A DNA stretch of 64,000 nt from Sophora flavescens (lineage: Eukaryota; Streptophyta; Magnoliopsida; Fabales; Fabaceae): contig CM061062.1 in assembly GCA_030762895.1 (NCBI GenBank), forward strand, positions 3,867,501-3,931,500, given 5' to 3'. The notes beneath the pieces are model-generated. The model worked only from the letters and a program-made list of their open reading frames with translations. It was not told the origin of the DNA and did no database searches. Numbering within the stretch: the first letter of the stretch is position 1; every line of letters starts with the position of its first letter. Shown here one piece after another: positions 34,762 to 46,584 of this stretch. The translations under genes were made by a program, and so were the position numbers.

Positions 34762-37743
34762 ATGGATCAGTCGGATAGCCCACATGCACGGGAGGACACT
34801 GTGGGGGTTTCGCAGGACTCGATCACGCCTACGCCTGATTCTAGTGTAAGTTTACATGTTATATACTATCTTTAGTCCTTCTTTTTAATGTAAGTTTATA
34901 ATGTTACAACCCTCTATTTTATCAATTTTTTGTCCATACAGACATCACAGGCTCATAGGAAACGGGGTAGAGGAGCCACCTCGTTGAAGAAACTAGAGAA
35001 GGACAGGAAGAGCGGACAGAAGCTTGAGGTGTCGTTCGATGCTAATCTAAATGCCCAGGGACCCCGTGCTAAAGAATTTAATAAGTGGGTGTTTCTACAA
35101 GCGAGCAAAGACGTAAGCATCAACTACAACCACTGGAATGACGTTCCACAGAACGTTAAGGATCAGATTTGGGAGGCTATCACGGTATTTTACCTTTACA
35201 TTCGTTTGATTTACATTATTAGATAATTATCCGAGTTATAATCCATCCAGTTGTTATATATGTATCTAATGTGTAGGTAGCTTGGACTGTGCCAAATGAC
35301 GAGGATCATCGTCATAAATGTATGAATATGGCATCAAAGCGTTGGAATGGGTTCAAGCATGATCTTACTAGGTACTATGTATCTGGGAAGAAGCGGCTTG
35401 ATAAAATGTTCTCGGATTATCCCTGGATTGATCTGGATACTTGGGATATGTTTGCCAGGAGTCGACAGGATGGAGAATTTCAGGTTGGTTGATTAAGTTA
35501 ATTTTGTATGCTTATTATAGATCATTTAACTGTATTTAATTATATATGTGTTTTTGTTTGAATAGGCTAAGGCAAATAAGGGTCGGCAGAATCAGGCGAA
35601 GAACGTCCACCGCCACACCATGTCTCAGGGTGGGTACCAGACTCGGATCGAGCAGATGATGGCGGATAGGCTGAGGGCGAAGCAGGAAGAGCACTCTGCT
35701 AGGATTGAAAGAGGAGAGGTGCCTGAGGGCACACCATCAAGTCCTCCGTCGGACATCGACCGCGAGGATGTCTGGTTAGCCGGCCGCATGACAAAGACGG
35801 GATCTTTTAAAGCTGATGCCACTCGCGAAGTGGCAGGTAAGATTGTAAGTAAATAATTAACTTGATTTCAATTGATATTTGTATAGATATTTGCAACACT
35901 TTTCACTTGCACGTTTTTTCATTTTTTTTCATTGTAGATGGATCTTAAAGCAAAATCCTCCCAGGGCGCATTCGTCCCTTCTGGACGGCAGGACGTCTTG
36001 ATGACTGCTCTAGGCAAGAAAGACCATCCTGGTCGGGTTCTCGGTGTTCCTGGGAACGTGACCATCAAACAATATTTTGGCAAGTTTGCTTCACGAAAGC
36101 GGGTGGTCAATGAAGCATCAATTTTGGCTGACATTACTCAGCACCTCATGTCCAACCCAGCTATTACATCACATCTGATGCAAGGCTTAATATCCAACCC
36201 AGAATTCAAGCAGGCGCTTGCCAGAGAGCTTTCCTCCGTTGGTACATCCCAGGACACCGCAGGGCTTGCCAACCCTTCACATGTGAGCACAAAAGAGAGT
36301 TTTAGTAGGGCACATGTGGAGGACGATGAGTTGGCAGCTAGGGAGCGGGAGTTGGAAGTCCAGCGCCATGAGCATGAGTTGGAAATGAAAAGGCGTGAGC
36401 TTGAGTTGGACTCCAAACGACGTGAGCTCGAAATGTTAACAAAGGTATTTATTAATTATTAATGTCCAAATTAGTCAAATAATTACTTGTGTTTTTTTTA
36501 ATTATCAACAACTTATCTATTTTATTTTTCCTAAACTGAAGGCCAAGTCGACGTCGGTGTCGCTGCCACCTATCACTCGTTTGTTCTCACTTGGTGAGGA
36601 TTATGCGTTTGAGATTTTTGTATGTCCATTGGATCACGATGGATGGGTGGCACGCCCAGATCAACAGAGGATATTTTCCTTCGTTGGTGACGATCTCGGG
36701 AACGCCTGCAGAAATAACATCTGGATGAATAGCAATGTCATCAGTCTCTGGTGCACGTAAGTTAATTTTAATTTTACAACTTATTTATTTTTGATATTTT
36801 CCCATTTAATAATTTATTTTAATTTCAATATATATATTATGTAATTAACATCCACACCTTTTCATATCTTAGGTATCTCCATCGTCTTCAGCTTGATAAG
36901 GGCGTTGCATCAGTTTACGGTTTCTTAGATCCGTTAATCCTTGTGCCCGAATTCTTTGCTAAAGATGCATTGAGTAAATACTTAGGGAACTTGTTGGGAG
37001 ACAATCCGAAAGAATTATATCTGGCTCCCTACTGTATGGAACGCCGTTGGCAGTTGTTGGTACTTCACCCGTCTAGGCATACTGTCATATTCTTCTGCTC
37101 TCTCCACCAAGATCCGCCACCGAAGGTGGTGGAAGCTGTAAATAAGTAAGTAACTAATCTTAAATTTAATTTAAGTTTTAATATCAGTTGTTTTTAGTTT
37201 ATTACACACATGATATATGAGTTTGTTAATTGATCGACATGATTATTTGTTTATGATAGCGCGCTGCAGGCGAGTAGCATAAGTTGCGCCAACGGGAGAA
37301 GTAGGACTTCTAAGGCTAAAGCAAATCCTGTATGGAACATCCTCAAGGTTTGGTAGTTTATTTATCAAATAATTAATATTATAATTACTAATTTATATGT
37401 ATATTCAACTGACGTTGAAATTAATTTTGTTGGTAGTCTCGATTTCAAACTGACGGGTGGTCGTGCGGCTATTATGTGATGCTTCATATGCTGAACATAG
37501 TCTCTGCATCTATTACGGATGGATGGAAGAAGGTAATATTTAAACAACTTGTTAAATTATATATTATAGTTTTGAAGATGACTTGCATTGATGTTATTGT
37601 TATTATTTGAATGTGTCTAGGCATTTATCGACCAATCGCCTATTGAAGAAGAAGAGTTAAGAGACTTGAGGATGCGCTTCGCTGAATTCTTCTTCAAGTA
37701 TGCGGCTGAAAAAGGAATTGACAACATACCTCCACACTACTGA
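34762..37743 (+). CDS. CACTA-encoded protein: transposase-24-like region plus Ulp1/C48-like region
   Basis: Ten exons: 34762-34845, 34942-35184, 35277-35483, 35566-35844, 35938-36444, 36542-36756, 36873-37145, 37260-37347, 37437-37532 and 37621-37743. The total is 2115 nt, one open frame of 704 aa, all introns GT..AG. Residues ~45-180 (FDANLNAQGPRAKEFNKWV, YNHWNDVPQNVKDQIWEAI) resemble the plant Ptta/En/Spm transposase-24 family. Residues ~375-440 form a Glu/Arg/Lys-rich coiled coil (RERELEVQRHEHELEMKRRE). The C-terminal ~200 residues resemble Ulp1-type (C48) cysteine peptidases. The Gln/Cys part (FQTDGWSCGYYVM) is kept, but the usual HW pair reads RW (MERRWQLLVLH) and the expected Asp is absent (VIFFCSLH). 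A catalytic role is therefore doubtful. No stop or frame break. Confidence 0.82.
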
Positions 37744-37999
37744 GATGAATAGTTTTTTTGTTAGACTTTAGAAACTAATTAATAACATGTATATATATAT
37801 ATCCTTAGATAGTTTTGTTTTTTAGACATTGGAACTAAAATTTATTTATATATATACATGGGTTTTGGGTTTAAGTCCCCCCATTGTTCAATTTTCCTTT
37901 GCAATTCTGTAATGTGTGTGATATTCTACGTGTTCTTGGGACTGAATGCAGGGATAGCTGAGGGGAGTGATATTTTAAAACTGAATTTAAAAAAAAAAA

Positions 38000-38348
38000 A
38001 AACCTATTAACGTCAGTTGTTTATTACAACTGACGTTAAAATGATACCTTTAACGTCAGTTCTTTATAACAACTGACGTTAGTTTTAACAAAATCAATGT
38101 CCGTTGTCTTAAAGAACTGACGTTAATAGTTTTATGTTTAACGTCAGTTGTTTAAAAACGACGCGTTAATTTTTACAAAATTAACGTCAGTTTTGTTAAA
38201 GAACTGACGTTAATAGTTTTATATTTAACGTCAGTTCTCAACTGACGTTAAAATATTAACTATTAACGTCAGCTATATTTACGTCAGTCAGTATTCTGAC
38301 GTAAAAAATCAATTTTAACTGACGTAAAAAGCACTTTTTGCACTAGTG
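38000..38348. repeat. CACTA 3' subterminal repeats and terminus
   Basis: About seven paired units of taacgtcagtt / aactgacgtta, spaced 30-45 bp, run up to the terminal CACTAGTG. Loops are short and A/T-rich, so each unit can form a hairpin. Confidence 0.75.
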
Positions 38349-38927
38349 AATGTCATGGAAATATGAGGTGTAATCACACTCATCAAATAGCCTTCAAGTC
38401 TTTAAGTAGGTAGACATGCTTAATCTTCATCCGAGTGACTTTAATTTGAACCTAGGAATAAGAAGCATTTAATGAAACTCAGTTATTACTGGTGGAAAGT
38501 AAATATTATTTCTTGGACTAAATGTTGTAGCATCTTAGAGCATAGATTACCCCGTAGTTAAAATTACAAAGGATTAGATTCATAGATGTCTCCCATTCTG
38601 TTTGAAAACCCACATTTATTACTCTTACCATTCTTGCCATTTAAAATTACTGTGTTCAAACTTAATTGCTCATTTCCACTTTAATGTTTACAAGCACTTT
38701 TATTTTATTAAGCTATTTTGAAAAAGTTAAAAATTAATTTATATTCAAATCATTTAAATCCTCGTGGGAACGATCCCTATTCGCACTTTATTACTTGTAT
38801 GATTGTGTTCACTTGCACACTCTGCACATATTCACAAAATATGGCAACAAGTTTTTGGCTCCGTTACCGGGGATTGACAATGGTGTTGAATATTTAAATT
38901 CTCAGTTTAACCTTTTCTATTTAGCTA

Positions 38928-40629
38928 GTGCTGAAAATGTTGTGTGCCTTGCTCAGTAACAGGTACAGAATCTGTATACGCAGCAAGGGTACACCCGAAT
39001 TCCAACTTGATTTGGTGATTGAGAAAACTGTAAAGAGGCTAAGGAAGATAACCAAAGCACAAAGAGCTCACGTTCAACAATCGGATCTTGGCCTCATGAC
39101 TGACATGTTCTTGGATGATGAGGAGCAGCCTGGTATAATTGAAATGGCAAATGATAGGGAGAGGTCCATCAGGGACTATGCTGTCTTTGATCCCCAAACC
39201 ATGAACACTGGGAATGTGAGACCAGAAATAACTACCCAGCAGTTTGAGTTAAAACCAATGATGTTCCAAATGCTTCAAACTGTAGGGCAGTTCAGTGGTG
39301 CTCCTACTGAAGATCCACACTTGCATTTGAGGCAATTTCTGGAAGTGGCCAGCAATTTCAAGATCCCTGGTATAAGTGATGATACTTTCAAGTTAAGGCT
39401 CTTTCCTTATTCCTTGAGGGACAGAGCCAAGACTTGGTTGAACTCTTTGGAATCCAACTCCATTACTTCGTGGAATGACCTAGCTGAAAAGTTCTTGACT
39501 AAGTACTTCCCTACTACTAAGAATGCAAGAATGAGGAGTGATATATCTTCCTTCAGGAAGAATGATGATGAATCAATGTATGAATCATAGGAGAGGTTCA
39601 AGGAGCTGTTGAGGAAATGTCCCCACCGACATACCTGTTTGCATATAAATGGAGACCTTCTACAATGGATTATTGCCTCCCTCGAGGTTGATGCTAGATG
39701 CTTCATCAGGAGGCACATTTTTGACTAAGTCTTACAATGAAGCTTATGAGCTGGTTGAGAGCATAGCTGCTAAAACTTCTGTTGGAGTGCTTGAGGTGAA
39801 GGAAGGAAATGCCTTATCTGCTCAGCTTGCTGCCATCACTAATATGCTGAAAAATTTGACTGCTACCAACACAAGTAAGGAACCTGTTATGGCTGAACCT
39901 GTGGTGGCTTAAGTTAGTTCTACTTCCTGTGTTTTCTGTGGAGGAGGGCATCTATTTGAAGAGTGTCCCAACAACCCAGTATCAGTGAATTATGTGGGGA
40001 ATAGAGGGAACGATGCTTATTCCAATACCTACAATCCTGGTTGGAAGCAACACCCAAATTTCAACTATGGGAATTACAGCAATACATTGAACTCTTCAGT
40101 TGGAAATCCCCCACAACAATACCAACAATGACAGGGACAGAACCGCCAGCAATTGCAGAATCAAGCCCCTGCGAAAGAATCTTCTTTGGAAGCTATGTTG
40201 AAAGCTTTCATGACTGAAACTAAGTTTCAAATCCAAAATCAAGGGACTGCTGTAAGAAACTTGGAGAATCAAGTGGGTCAATTGGCAACTACATTAACTG
40301 ATAGACCTGCTGGCACCTTACCTGCATCCACAGAGTCTCCATCTTCCTCAAATGACAAAGGGAAAGAACAGGTCAAGGCCATAAACTTAAGGAGTGGCAA
40401 AGAGCTACAGGATGTTGTAGCATCTAAGCAGCAGAGAACAAAGACAATTGAACCAGCTGAAACAGAAAAGACTAAGTTTGACTCGGTTCCACTGCCTGAA
40501 GACACAGTGCAAGTTACTCCTAAGTGGACTGAGCCTAAGCTAATTCCAGAGAGGCCTCCTCCTCCTTTTCCACAAAGGTTGAAGAAGGCAGCCAAGAGAA
40601 GCAATTCAACACATTTTTGGAAATTTTGA
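38928..40629 (+). pseudogene. Athila-like gag, interrupted by stops
   Basis: Gag homology begins near 38928 and continues through a TAG at 39588, a frame change near 39640-39660, a TAA at 39910 and a TGA at about 40130. Recognisable parts: retrotransposon gag core (HLHLRQFLEVASNFKIPG, RLFPYSLRDRAKTWLNSL, 39330-39440), a CX2CX4HX4C-type knuckle (CVFCGGGHLFEEC, 39930-39968) and a Gln/Pro-rich tail. Length and order fit Athila gag. Non-functional. Confidence 0.75.
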
Positions 40630-40759
40630 AGCAATTGTACATCAACATACCCCTGGTTGAAGCCCTGCAACAAATGCCCAATTACAAGAAGTTCATGAAA
40701 GACATTCTCACAAAGAAGAAGAGGTTGGGAGAATTTGAAACAGTTACTATGACAAAGGA

Positions 40760-43700
40760 GTGCAATCTATTATTGCAGAACAAGGTACCTCAGAAAATGA
40801 AAGACCCAGGCAGTTTCACAATTCTCTGTTCCATAGGGAATACTTACTTTGGAAAAATTTGTGTGACCTTGGAGCCAGTATCAATTTGATGCCAATGTCT
40901 ATTTTCAGGCAATTGGGAATTGGTGAAGCAAGACTAACTACAGTAAATCTGCAATTAGCTGACAGATCCATTGCCTACCCTAAAGGAAAGATTGATGATG
41001 TGTTAATCAGGGTGGACAAATTTGTTTTTCCAGTTGACTTCATTATTCTCTATTTTGAAGCTGACAAGGAAGTCCCCATCATCCTTGGGAGACCCTTTCT
41101 TGCAACAGGAAGAACATTTTGATAGATGTCCAGAAAGGAGAGCTTACTATGAAGGTTAATGAGCAACAAGTTACTTTTAAAGTTTTCAATGCCTTGCAAT
41201 ACCCTGATGAAGAGATGGAGAGCTGTTCTGCTATTACTGGTATTGAATCCCTTGTGCAAGAGCAACTTCTAGTAGCAAGGCAAGGTTTAGAAACAGAATA
41301 TGGAATTCATGATGAAACTGATTCGGGGAATGAAGAGCTGAAGATGCTAGCTGAAGAGAAAATGATGCACAGATCTTGGATCAGAAGATATGAGTCTCTG
41401 GAGCTAACTGAAGATACCTTTAAAGAGAATGTTCCCTCCATTGAAAGACCTCCCACTCTTGAATTGAAGCAGCTGCCTACTCACCTGAAATATGCTTATC
41501 TGGGAGAACATGATACCCTTCCCATCATTCTATCCTCTTTCCTCACTTCTGATCAGGAAAATAGTCTCATTTCAATTTGGAAGATGCACAAGAAGGCTAT
41601 TGGATGGCAAATGGTAGATATCAGAGGAATCAGCCCTAATCTCTACATGCACATAATTCTCTTGGAATAAAATTCCAAGAATTGCATTGAAGGTCAGAGA
41701 AGACTGAATCCAATCATGAATGAAGTAGTGAAGAAAGAAATTATCAAATGGCTTGATGCAGGGATTGTCTACCCCATTTATAACAGTGTATGGGTGAGTC
41801 CAGTACAGTGTGTCCCAAAGAAAGGTGGAATCACTGTGGTAAAGAATGAGAGGAATGAACTAATTCCCTCAAGAACAATCACAGGGTGGAGAATATGCAT
41901 GGATTACAGAAAGCTGAACAAAGCCATAAGGAATGATCACTTCCCACTACCATTCATTGATCAGATGCTTGATAGGTTGTCTGGTAGAGAATTTTATTGC
42001 TTTCTAGATGGTTATTCAGGCTACAATCAGATAGCAGTAGCACCAGAAGATCAGCAGAAGACCACCTTCACATGTCCATATGGTACATTTGCTTTCAGAA
42101 GAATGCCTTTTGGGCTCTGCAATGCTCCAGCAACTTTCTAGTGATGCATGATGGCTACTTTTTCTGATTTCATTGAGAAAACTATGGAGATTTTCATGGA
42201 TGACTTTTCAGTATTTGGGGACTCATTCATGGGATGTTTAGACAACTTGGAGCAAGTGCTTGAAAGATGTGAAGAATCCAATTTAGTTTTGAATTGGGGA
42301 AAGTGTCACTTCATGGTTAAGGAAGGCATTGTCCTAGGCCATAAAGTGTCAAAGAAAGGATTAGAGGTGGATAAAGCAAAAATTTAGGTGATTGAAAAAC
42401 TTCCTCCACCTAACCCCGTCAAGGGCATCAGAAGTTTCCTAGGTCACGCTGGTTTCTATAGAAGATTCATCAAAGATTTTTCAAAAATATCCAAGCCACT
42501 GTGTAAATTGTTGGAGCATGATAGTGCATTTGACTTCACGGCTGAATGCTTATCAGTGTTTGAAACTCTAAAGAAAGCTCTGATCACTGCACCAGTAATA
42601 GTAGTCCCAGATTGGGAAAAGCCATTTGAATTGATGCGTGATGCAAATGACTTTGAAGTGGGAGCTGTACTGGGTCAAAAGCACAACAAAATCTTCCACA
42701 CTATCTACTATGCCAGCAAAACCCTCATTGATGCTCAAGTCAACTACACCACTACGGACAAAGAGCTTTTGGCGGTTGTGTTTACTTTTGACAAATTCAG
42801 ACCTTATCTGGTAGGTACAAAAGTTATGGTGTACATTGATCATGCAGCTATCAAGTACCTCATTGATAAGAAGGATGCAAAGCCAAGGTTGATTAGATGA
42901 GTCCTATTGCTCCAAGAATTTGAATTGGAGATTAAAGACAAGAATGGTATTGAGAATCAAGTAGCTAATCATCTCTCCAAAATTGTTAAAGGAGAAGAAG
43001 CCAATCCTCAAGGAGAAATCAAAGAAAATTTTCCTCATGAGCACCTGCTGATGATAGAAGATGCTGCAGCACCCTAGTTCGCTGACATGGTGAATTTTTT
43101 GATAAGTGGGGTAATTCCAGTGGAAATGAATCCTCAACAGAAAAGGAGATTTTTGCATCAAGCTAAACATTTTTACTGGTATGAACCTTACCTGTACAAA
43201 AGATGCCAAGATCAGATCACGAGGAGATGTGATACTGAAGAAGAAATGAAAGACATCATGAGTGATTGCCATGCTGCCCCTTATGGAGGTCATTTTGGAG
43301 GGAACAGAACTGCTGCAAAGGTTTTGCAATCTGGATATTTTTGGCCCACTTTGTTCAGAGATGCACGAGAATATGCCAAGAACTGTGACAGATGTCAGAG
43401 GGTGGGAAATATTTCCAATAGACAGGAAATGCCACTCAATACTATTTTGGAGATTGAATTGTTTGACGTGTGGGGTATAGATTTCATGGGACCCTTTCCT
43501 GTCTCTTATGGAAATGCCTACATCCTAGTGGCAATGGATTATGTCTCCAAATGGGTAGAAGCAGTAGCTTTGGCCTCTAATGATGCCAGAGTAGTCACCA
43601 AGTTCTTGCACAAGAACATCTTTACCAGGTTTGGCACTCCTAGAGCCATAATCAGTGATGAAGGCTCTCATTTTTGCAACAAGCTGTTTGCAAATTCTCT

Positions 43701-44358
43701 TGCAAAATATGGAGTGAAACATAAGGTAGCTACTGCCTATCACCCTCAAACCAGTGGCCAAGCTGAAGTCTCCAACAGAGAGATAAAAAGGATCCTTGAA
43801 AAAATGGTGAATCCTTCAAGGAAAGATTGGTCCTTACATTTAGATGATGCTCTCTAGACCTACAGAACTGCTTTTAAAACTCCAATTGGCATGTCTCCTT
43901 ACAGATTGGTTTATGGCAAAGCTTGTCATTTACCAATAGAGCTGAAACACAAGGCATTCTGGGTCATTAAGAAGTTGATTTTTGATGCACAAGCAGCTGG
44001 AGAGGGAAGATTGATGCAGCTGAATGAACTTGAAGAGTTCAGGCTCTTTGCTTATGAGAATACTGAAGCATACAAGAGCAAGGTCAAGGCCTGGCATGAT
44101 CGGAAAATCCAACCCAGGGAACTAGTTGAAGGCATGCAAGTGCTCCTGTTCAATTCCAGATTAAAATTGTTCCCTGGGAAATTGAAATCAAGATGGTCTG
44201 GACCATTTAAATTGATCAAGGTCTACCCTCATGGACCTGTGAACTTTCTTGATGAAAGATCTGGAAGGGAGTTCAAGGTCAATGGTCAAAGGGTGAAGCA
44301 ATATTGGGGTGAGCCTTGTTCCAAAATGAAGGCCACTATCCATCTTGCAGACCCTTAG
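40760..44358 (+). pseudogene. Athila-like pol: protease, RT, RNase H, integrase, with stops
   Basis: Protease has DLGASINLMPMSIF and IILGRPFLATGR (40868-41110). RT spans about 41716-42390 with 'WRICMDYRKLNKAIRNDHF', PFGLCNAPATF and catalytic FMDD. RNase H (42388-42900) includes TTTDKELLAVVF. Integrase (43087-44358) has the HHCC zinc region, GIDFMGPFP and SDEGSHF, and ends in KSRWSGPFKLIKVYPHG. In-frame stops at 42139-42144, 42385, 42898, 43075 and 43855 split it. Several stand where conserved Gln, Arg or Trp codons are expected. No chromodomain, as expected for Athila. Dead copy. Confidence 0.85.
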
Positions 44359-44359
44359 T

Positions 44360-44925
44360 CACAAGTGTGGAGCCAGACCGAGGACATTAAACCAAGCGCT
44401 ACTGGGAGGCAGCCCAACTTTATAGCCTTTGCTTTATCAATTAATTTCAGTTAATTAGTTTACTTAATTCTACTTAGTTTTAGTTAGTGTTATTTCAGAA
44501 TAAATATATGCTGCTAACATGTGAGTGCAGACTGAAGCAAGTTTAGCCCAAAGGTTGTGCTGGAAGGTTAGTCAATGTGGTTAAGTCAAGCCCATTTAAC
44601 AGAGATTTGGGTGGTGTTGGTTGGTACAGCACGTGCAAAAAGGGCTGGGCTTGAATTAATTTGAATTTTAAACTCAAAAGCTGAAAGGTTTTGGGGGGAG
44701 GAATTAAAAGGAAATGTGGGGAATGAAGTTGCCCAAAACCACCCACTAATAACCATCCTTGCCTCCACCACTCACGTCCATCCATGACCTTTTGCCTCAA
44801 CTTTCTTCCCTCTATTAAAGCAACTCTGCCTAACCCTTCCCCTCACTCGTCCCTACCACCCGAACCCTATTATGCTCTCATCTGTCCCTTTCACCTACTA
44901 GAAACCCCACCTGCAACCTTTCAAA
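44360..44925 (+). other. Athila post-pol spacer
   Basis: Includes 'tactgggaggcagcccaa' (about 44400), a conserved sequence found just after pol in this group, then non-coding sequence up to the env-like ORF. Short minus-strand frames here are not credible genes. Confidence 0.5.
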
Positions 44926-46359
44926 ATGAAAAAGACCAAAACCCAAATCGCAAAAACCAAGACCATTGTCCTTACCTCTGACTCATCTGATAACCCCACC
45001 AACACGTTTGTTGATGAGGAAAGCCGATTGAAATACGAAAAAGAAGTTGTTAAAAGGAGATTCCATTTGGAGAAAGGCATCTTCCTCCTCGATACTGACC
45101 ACTACGGTCTAACTGAGGAGGTGGCTAAGGTGATTGATACCCACCAATGGAAGAAATTTTGTTGCTCACCCCAGGGACCTTGTAGCCCCATTTGTGAGGG
45201 AGTTCTATGCTAACCTCACCTCACCCCAACAGAAGCATGTCATGGTGAGGGGGTCCAAGGTCTCATTCTCTGCTCCCACTATGAACAGACACTGGGGATT
45301 TAAAGAGGTTGAAGATGAGTATAACACAGAGCTGGCAGGAATCGAAGAAACTACCCTGAATGATGTCATAAAGGAAGTCACAGTAGAGGGTGCTGAATGG
45401 ATTAAGCAGGATGATAACTGGAAGATCGCAAGGTCTGACCTCACTCCCTTGGCCAAGGTTTGGTATCACATTATAAGGCATAAGATACTCCCCACTGTTC
45501 ACTTGGAAACAGTGAATAAAGAGAGGCTCGTTCTCCTCTACTGCATCCTCATGGGGAAAAAGGTCAATTTGGGCAATTTAGTCGAGAAGGAAATCATTTC
45601 CTGTGTTTTCAAGCCAAAAGGGCTTTTGTTTTTCCCCTCATTGATCACTTCCTTGTGCTTGAGAAGTGGAGTGATGGCACGCTCAGGTGAGGAGATCATT
45701 GCAAACAAGGGGGCTGTAGATTTCCTAGCAATCAAATGATTTGTAGGTTCAAGTTCAAAGGTAGCTGCACATGAACCTCCTTCTGGGCAGCAGGATCACC
45801 CATAAGGTTTGGAGAAGAAAGTTGATTTATGCTTTGAGATGCTGCAGCATCATATGAAGCGGCAACAGCTCTTCTGGGCATTCTCCAATTAACAGCACCT
45901 GTGGCAACACAGGACCTTTGAACTCAACAAATTTCAACAAGCCAAACCAGTTCCCCTGTTTCCTGAAGCTGTCTTTGCACCATTCAAGTACTCTGCCCCA
46001 GAACCTGAGAAGCAACCTGCACCAGAAAATCAACCTGACAACACCAATGCCAACCCCAATTTAAGTGAGCATTCTATTAATAACAATGAAATCAGCTCTG
46101 AGTGGACACCACCAACACCACCTAGGGATCCCACACCACCACCAGCACAACCAAGTGGCTCCAAGAGAGGCAAGGATAAGATGGTTGATGATGCAACAGA
46201 AGCACCCCCTCCACCCAAGAAAGGAAGAACCAAGCACAAAGCCCCTCCTATGATCAGGAGGACAGGAGCTGAAAGAGAGGTTGAAAAGGCCAATGCTGAA
46301 TCTAGTGAGGATTCTGAAGATGACTTGCCCATTATGAGCAAAGTTTGGGGGGCGTGAGA
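44926..46359 (+). pseudogene. Athila env-like / putative plant transposon protein ORF, frame-broken
   Basis: Starts MKKTKTQIAKTKT (44926), shifts frame near 45150, continues to a stop at 45737, then resumes and ends with TGA at 46357-46359. The middle part (ARSDLTPLAKVWYHIIRHKI, NKERLVLLYCILMGK) matches the protein found after pol in Athila/Calypso-type elements. The tail is Pro-rich (PPTPPRDPTPPPAQP), then basic, then acidic. No clear signal peptide or membrane span. The last codons overlap the purine tract. The product's role is unknown; 'env-like' reflects position only. Confidence 0.65.
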
Positions 46360-46584
46360 CTAAATTTGATGTTGTAACACTCTACAGCATCAATCTTGTG
46401 AGCTTTTGGGCTTCAGAAGTTTCTTTCATTATGCATTCCATTCATGTGTTTTCTCTGCAGAACTTGCCATATTTCTGTGATTGATTGCACATATCACTGA
46501 TGCACACAAATTGGCTTGAGGCACTTTTGTTGTTTTAACTACTGAGACTTAACAAGCCAACCCTACAATATTACCCTTTGTGAA

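Larger units (their letters stand above)
31397..38348 (+). mobile_element. CACTA (En/Spm) transposon with AAT target duplication
   Basis: 6952 bp from CACTAGTGGAAAA (31397) to tttttgCACTAGTG (38348), flanked by AAT at 31394-31396 and 38349-38351. CACTA ends and a 3-bp duplication define this superfamily. Subterminal regions carry many copies of taacgtcagtt paired with aactgacgtta. It holds one intact spliced gene (34762-37743) but no recognisable TnpD-type (transposase-21) catalytic transposase, so it is probably non-autonomous. It also carries internal duplications and a captured LTR fragment. Confidence 0.92.
30036..38385 (-). repeat. Solo LTR with AATAG target duplication, split by a CACTA element
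   Basis: Without the CACTA insertion this is a ~1.4 kb TG..CA sequence (TGATGGCTGG..CTCATCA) flanked by AATAG at 30031-30035 and 38386-38390. The target is confirmed by LTR A, which reads straight through as 'aggaataaccttcaag'. There is no internal region, so it is a solo LTR. Read on the minus strand, its end (cttgcggattcgagaccc) resembles Athila/Tat-type LTR ends. It carries about four units of a CACGGCCGTG palindromic repeat (30965-31210). Confidence 0.85.
26962..46584 (+). mobile_element. Athila-like Ty3/Gypsy element with env-like ORF, heavily nested
   Basis: The 5' LTR begins with TGATAACTCTTAG (26962) and ends with GGCAACA (38849). It is followed by a primer-binding site close to that for tRNA-Asp (TGGCTCCGTTACCGGGGA, 38856-38873). 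The LTR is cut by a Sirevirus fragment (27440-29824) and by a solo LTR (30036-38385) that itself holds a CACTA transposon. Without these it aligns to LTR A. Order downstream is gag, protease, RT, RNase H, integrase, an env-like ORF and a purine-rich tract at about 46344. The 3' LTR is not in the window; the element is interrupted at 46585 by a minus-strand Sirevirus. Athila/Calypso elements in plants are known for this layout. Confidence 0.85.
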
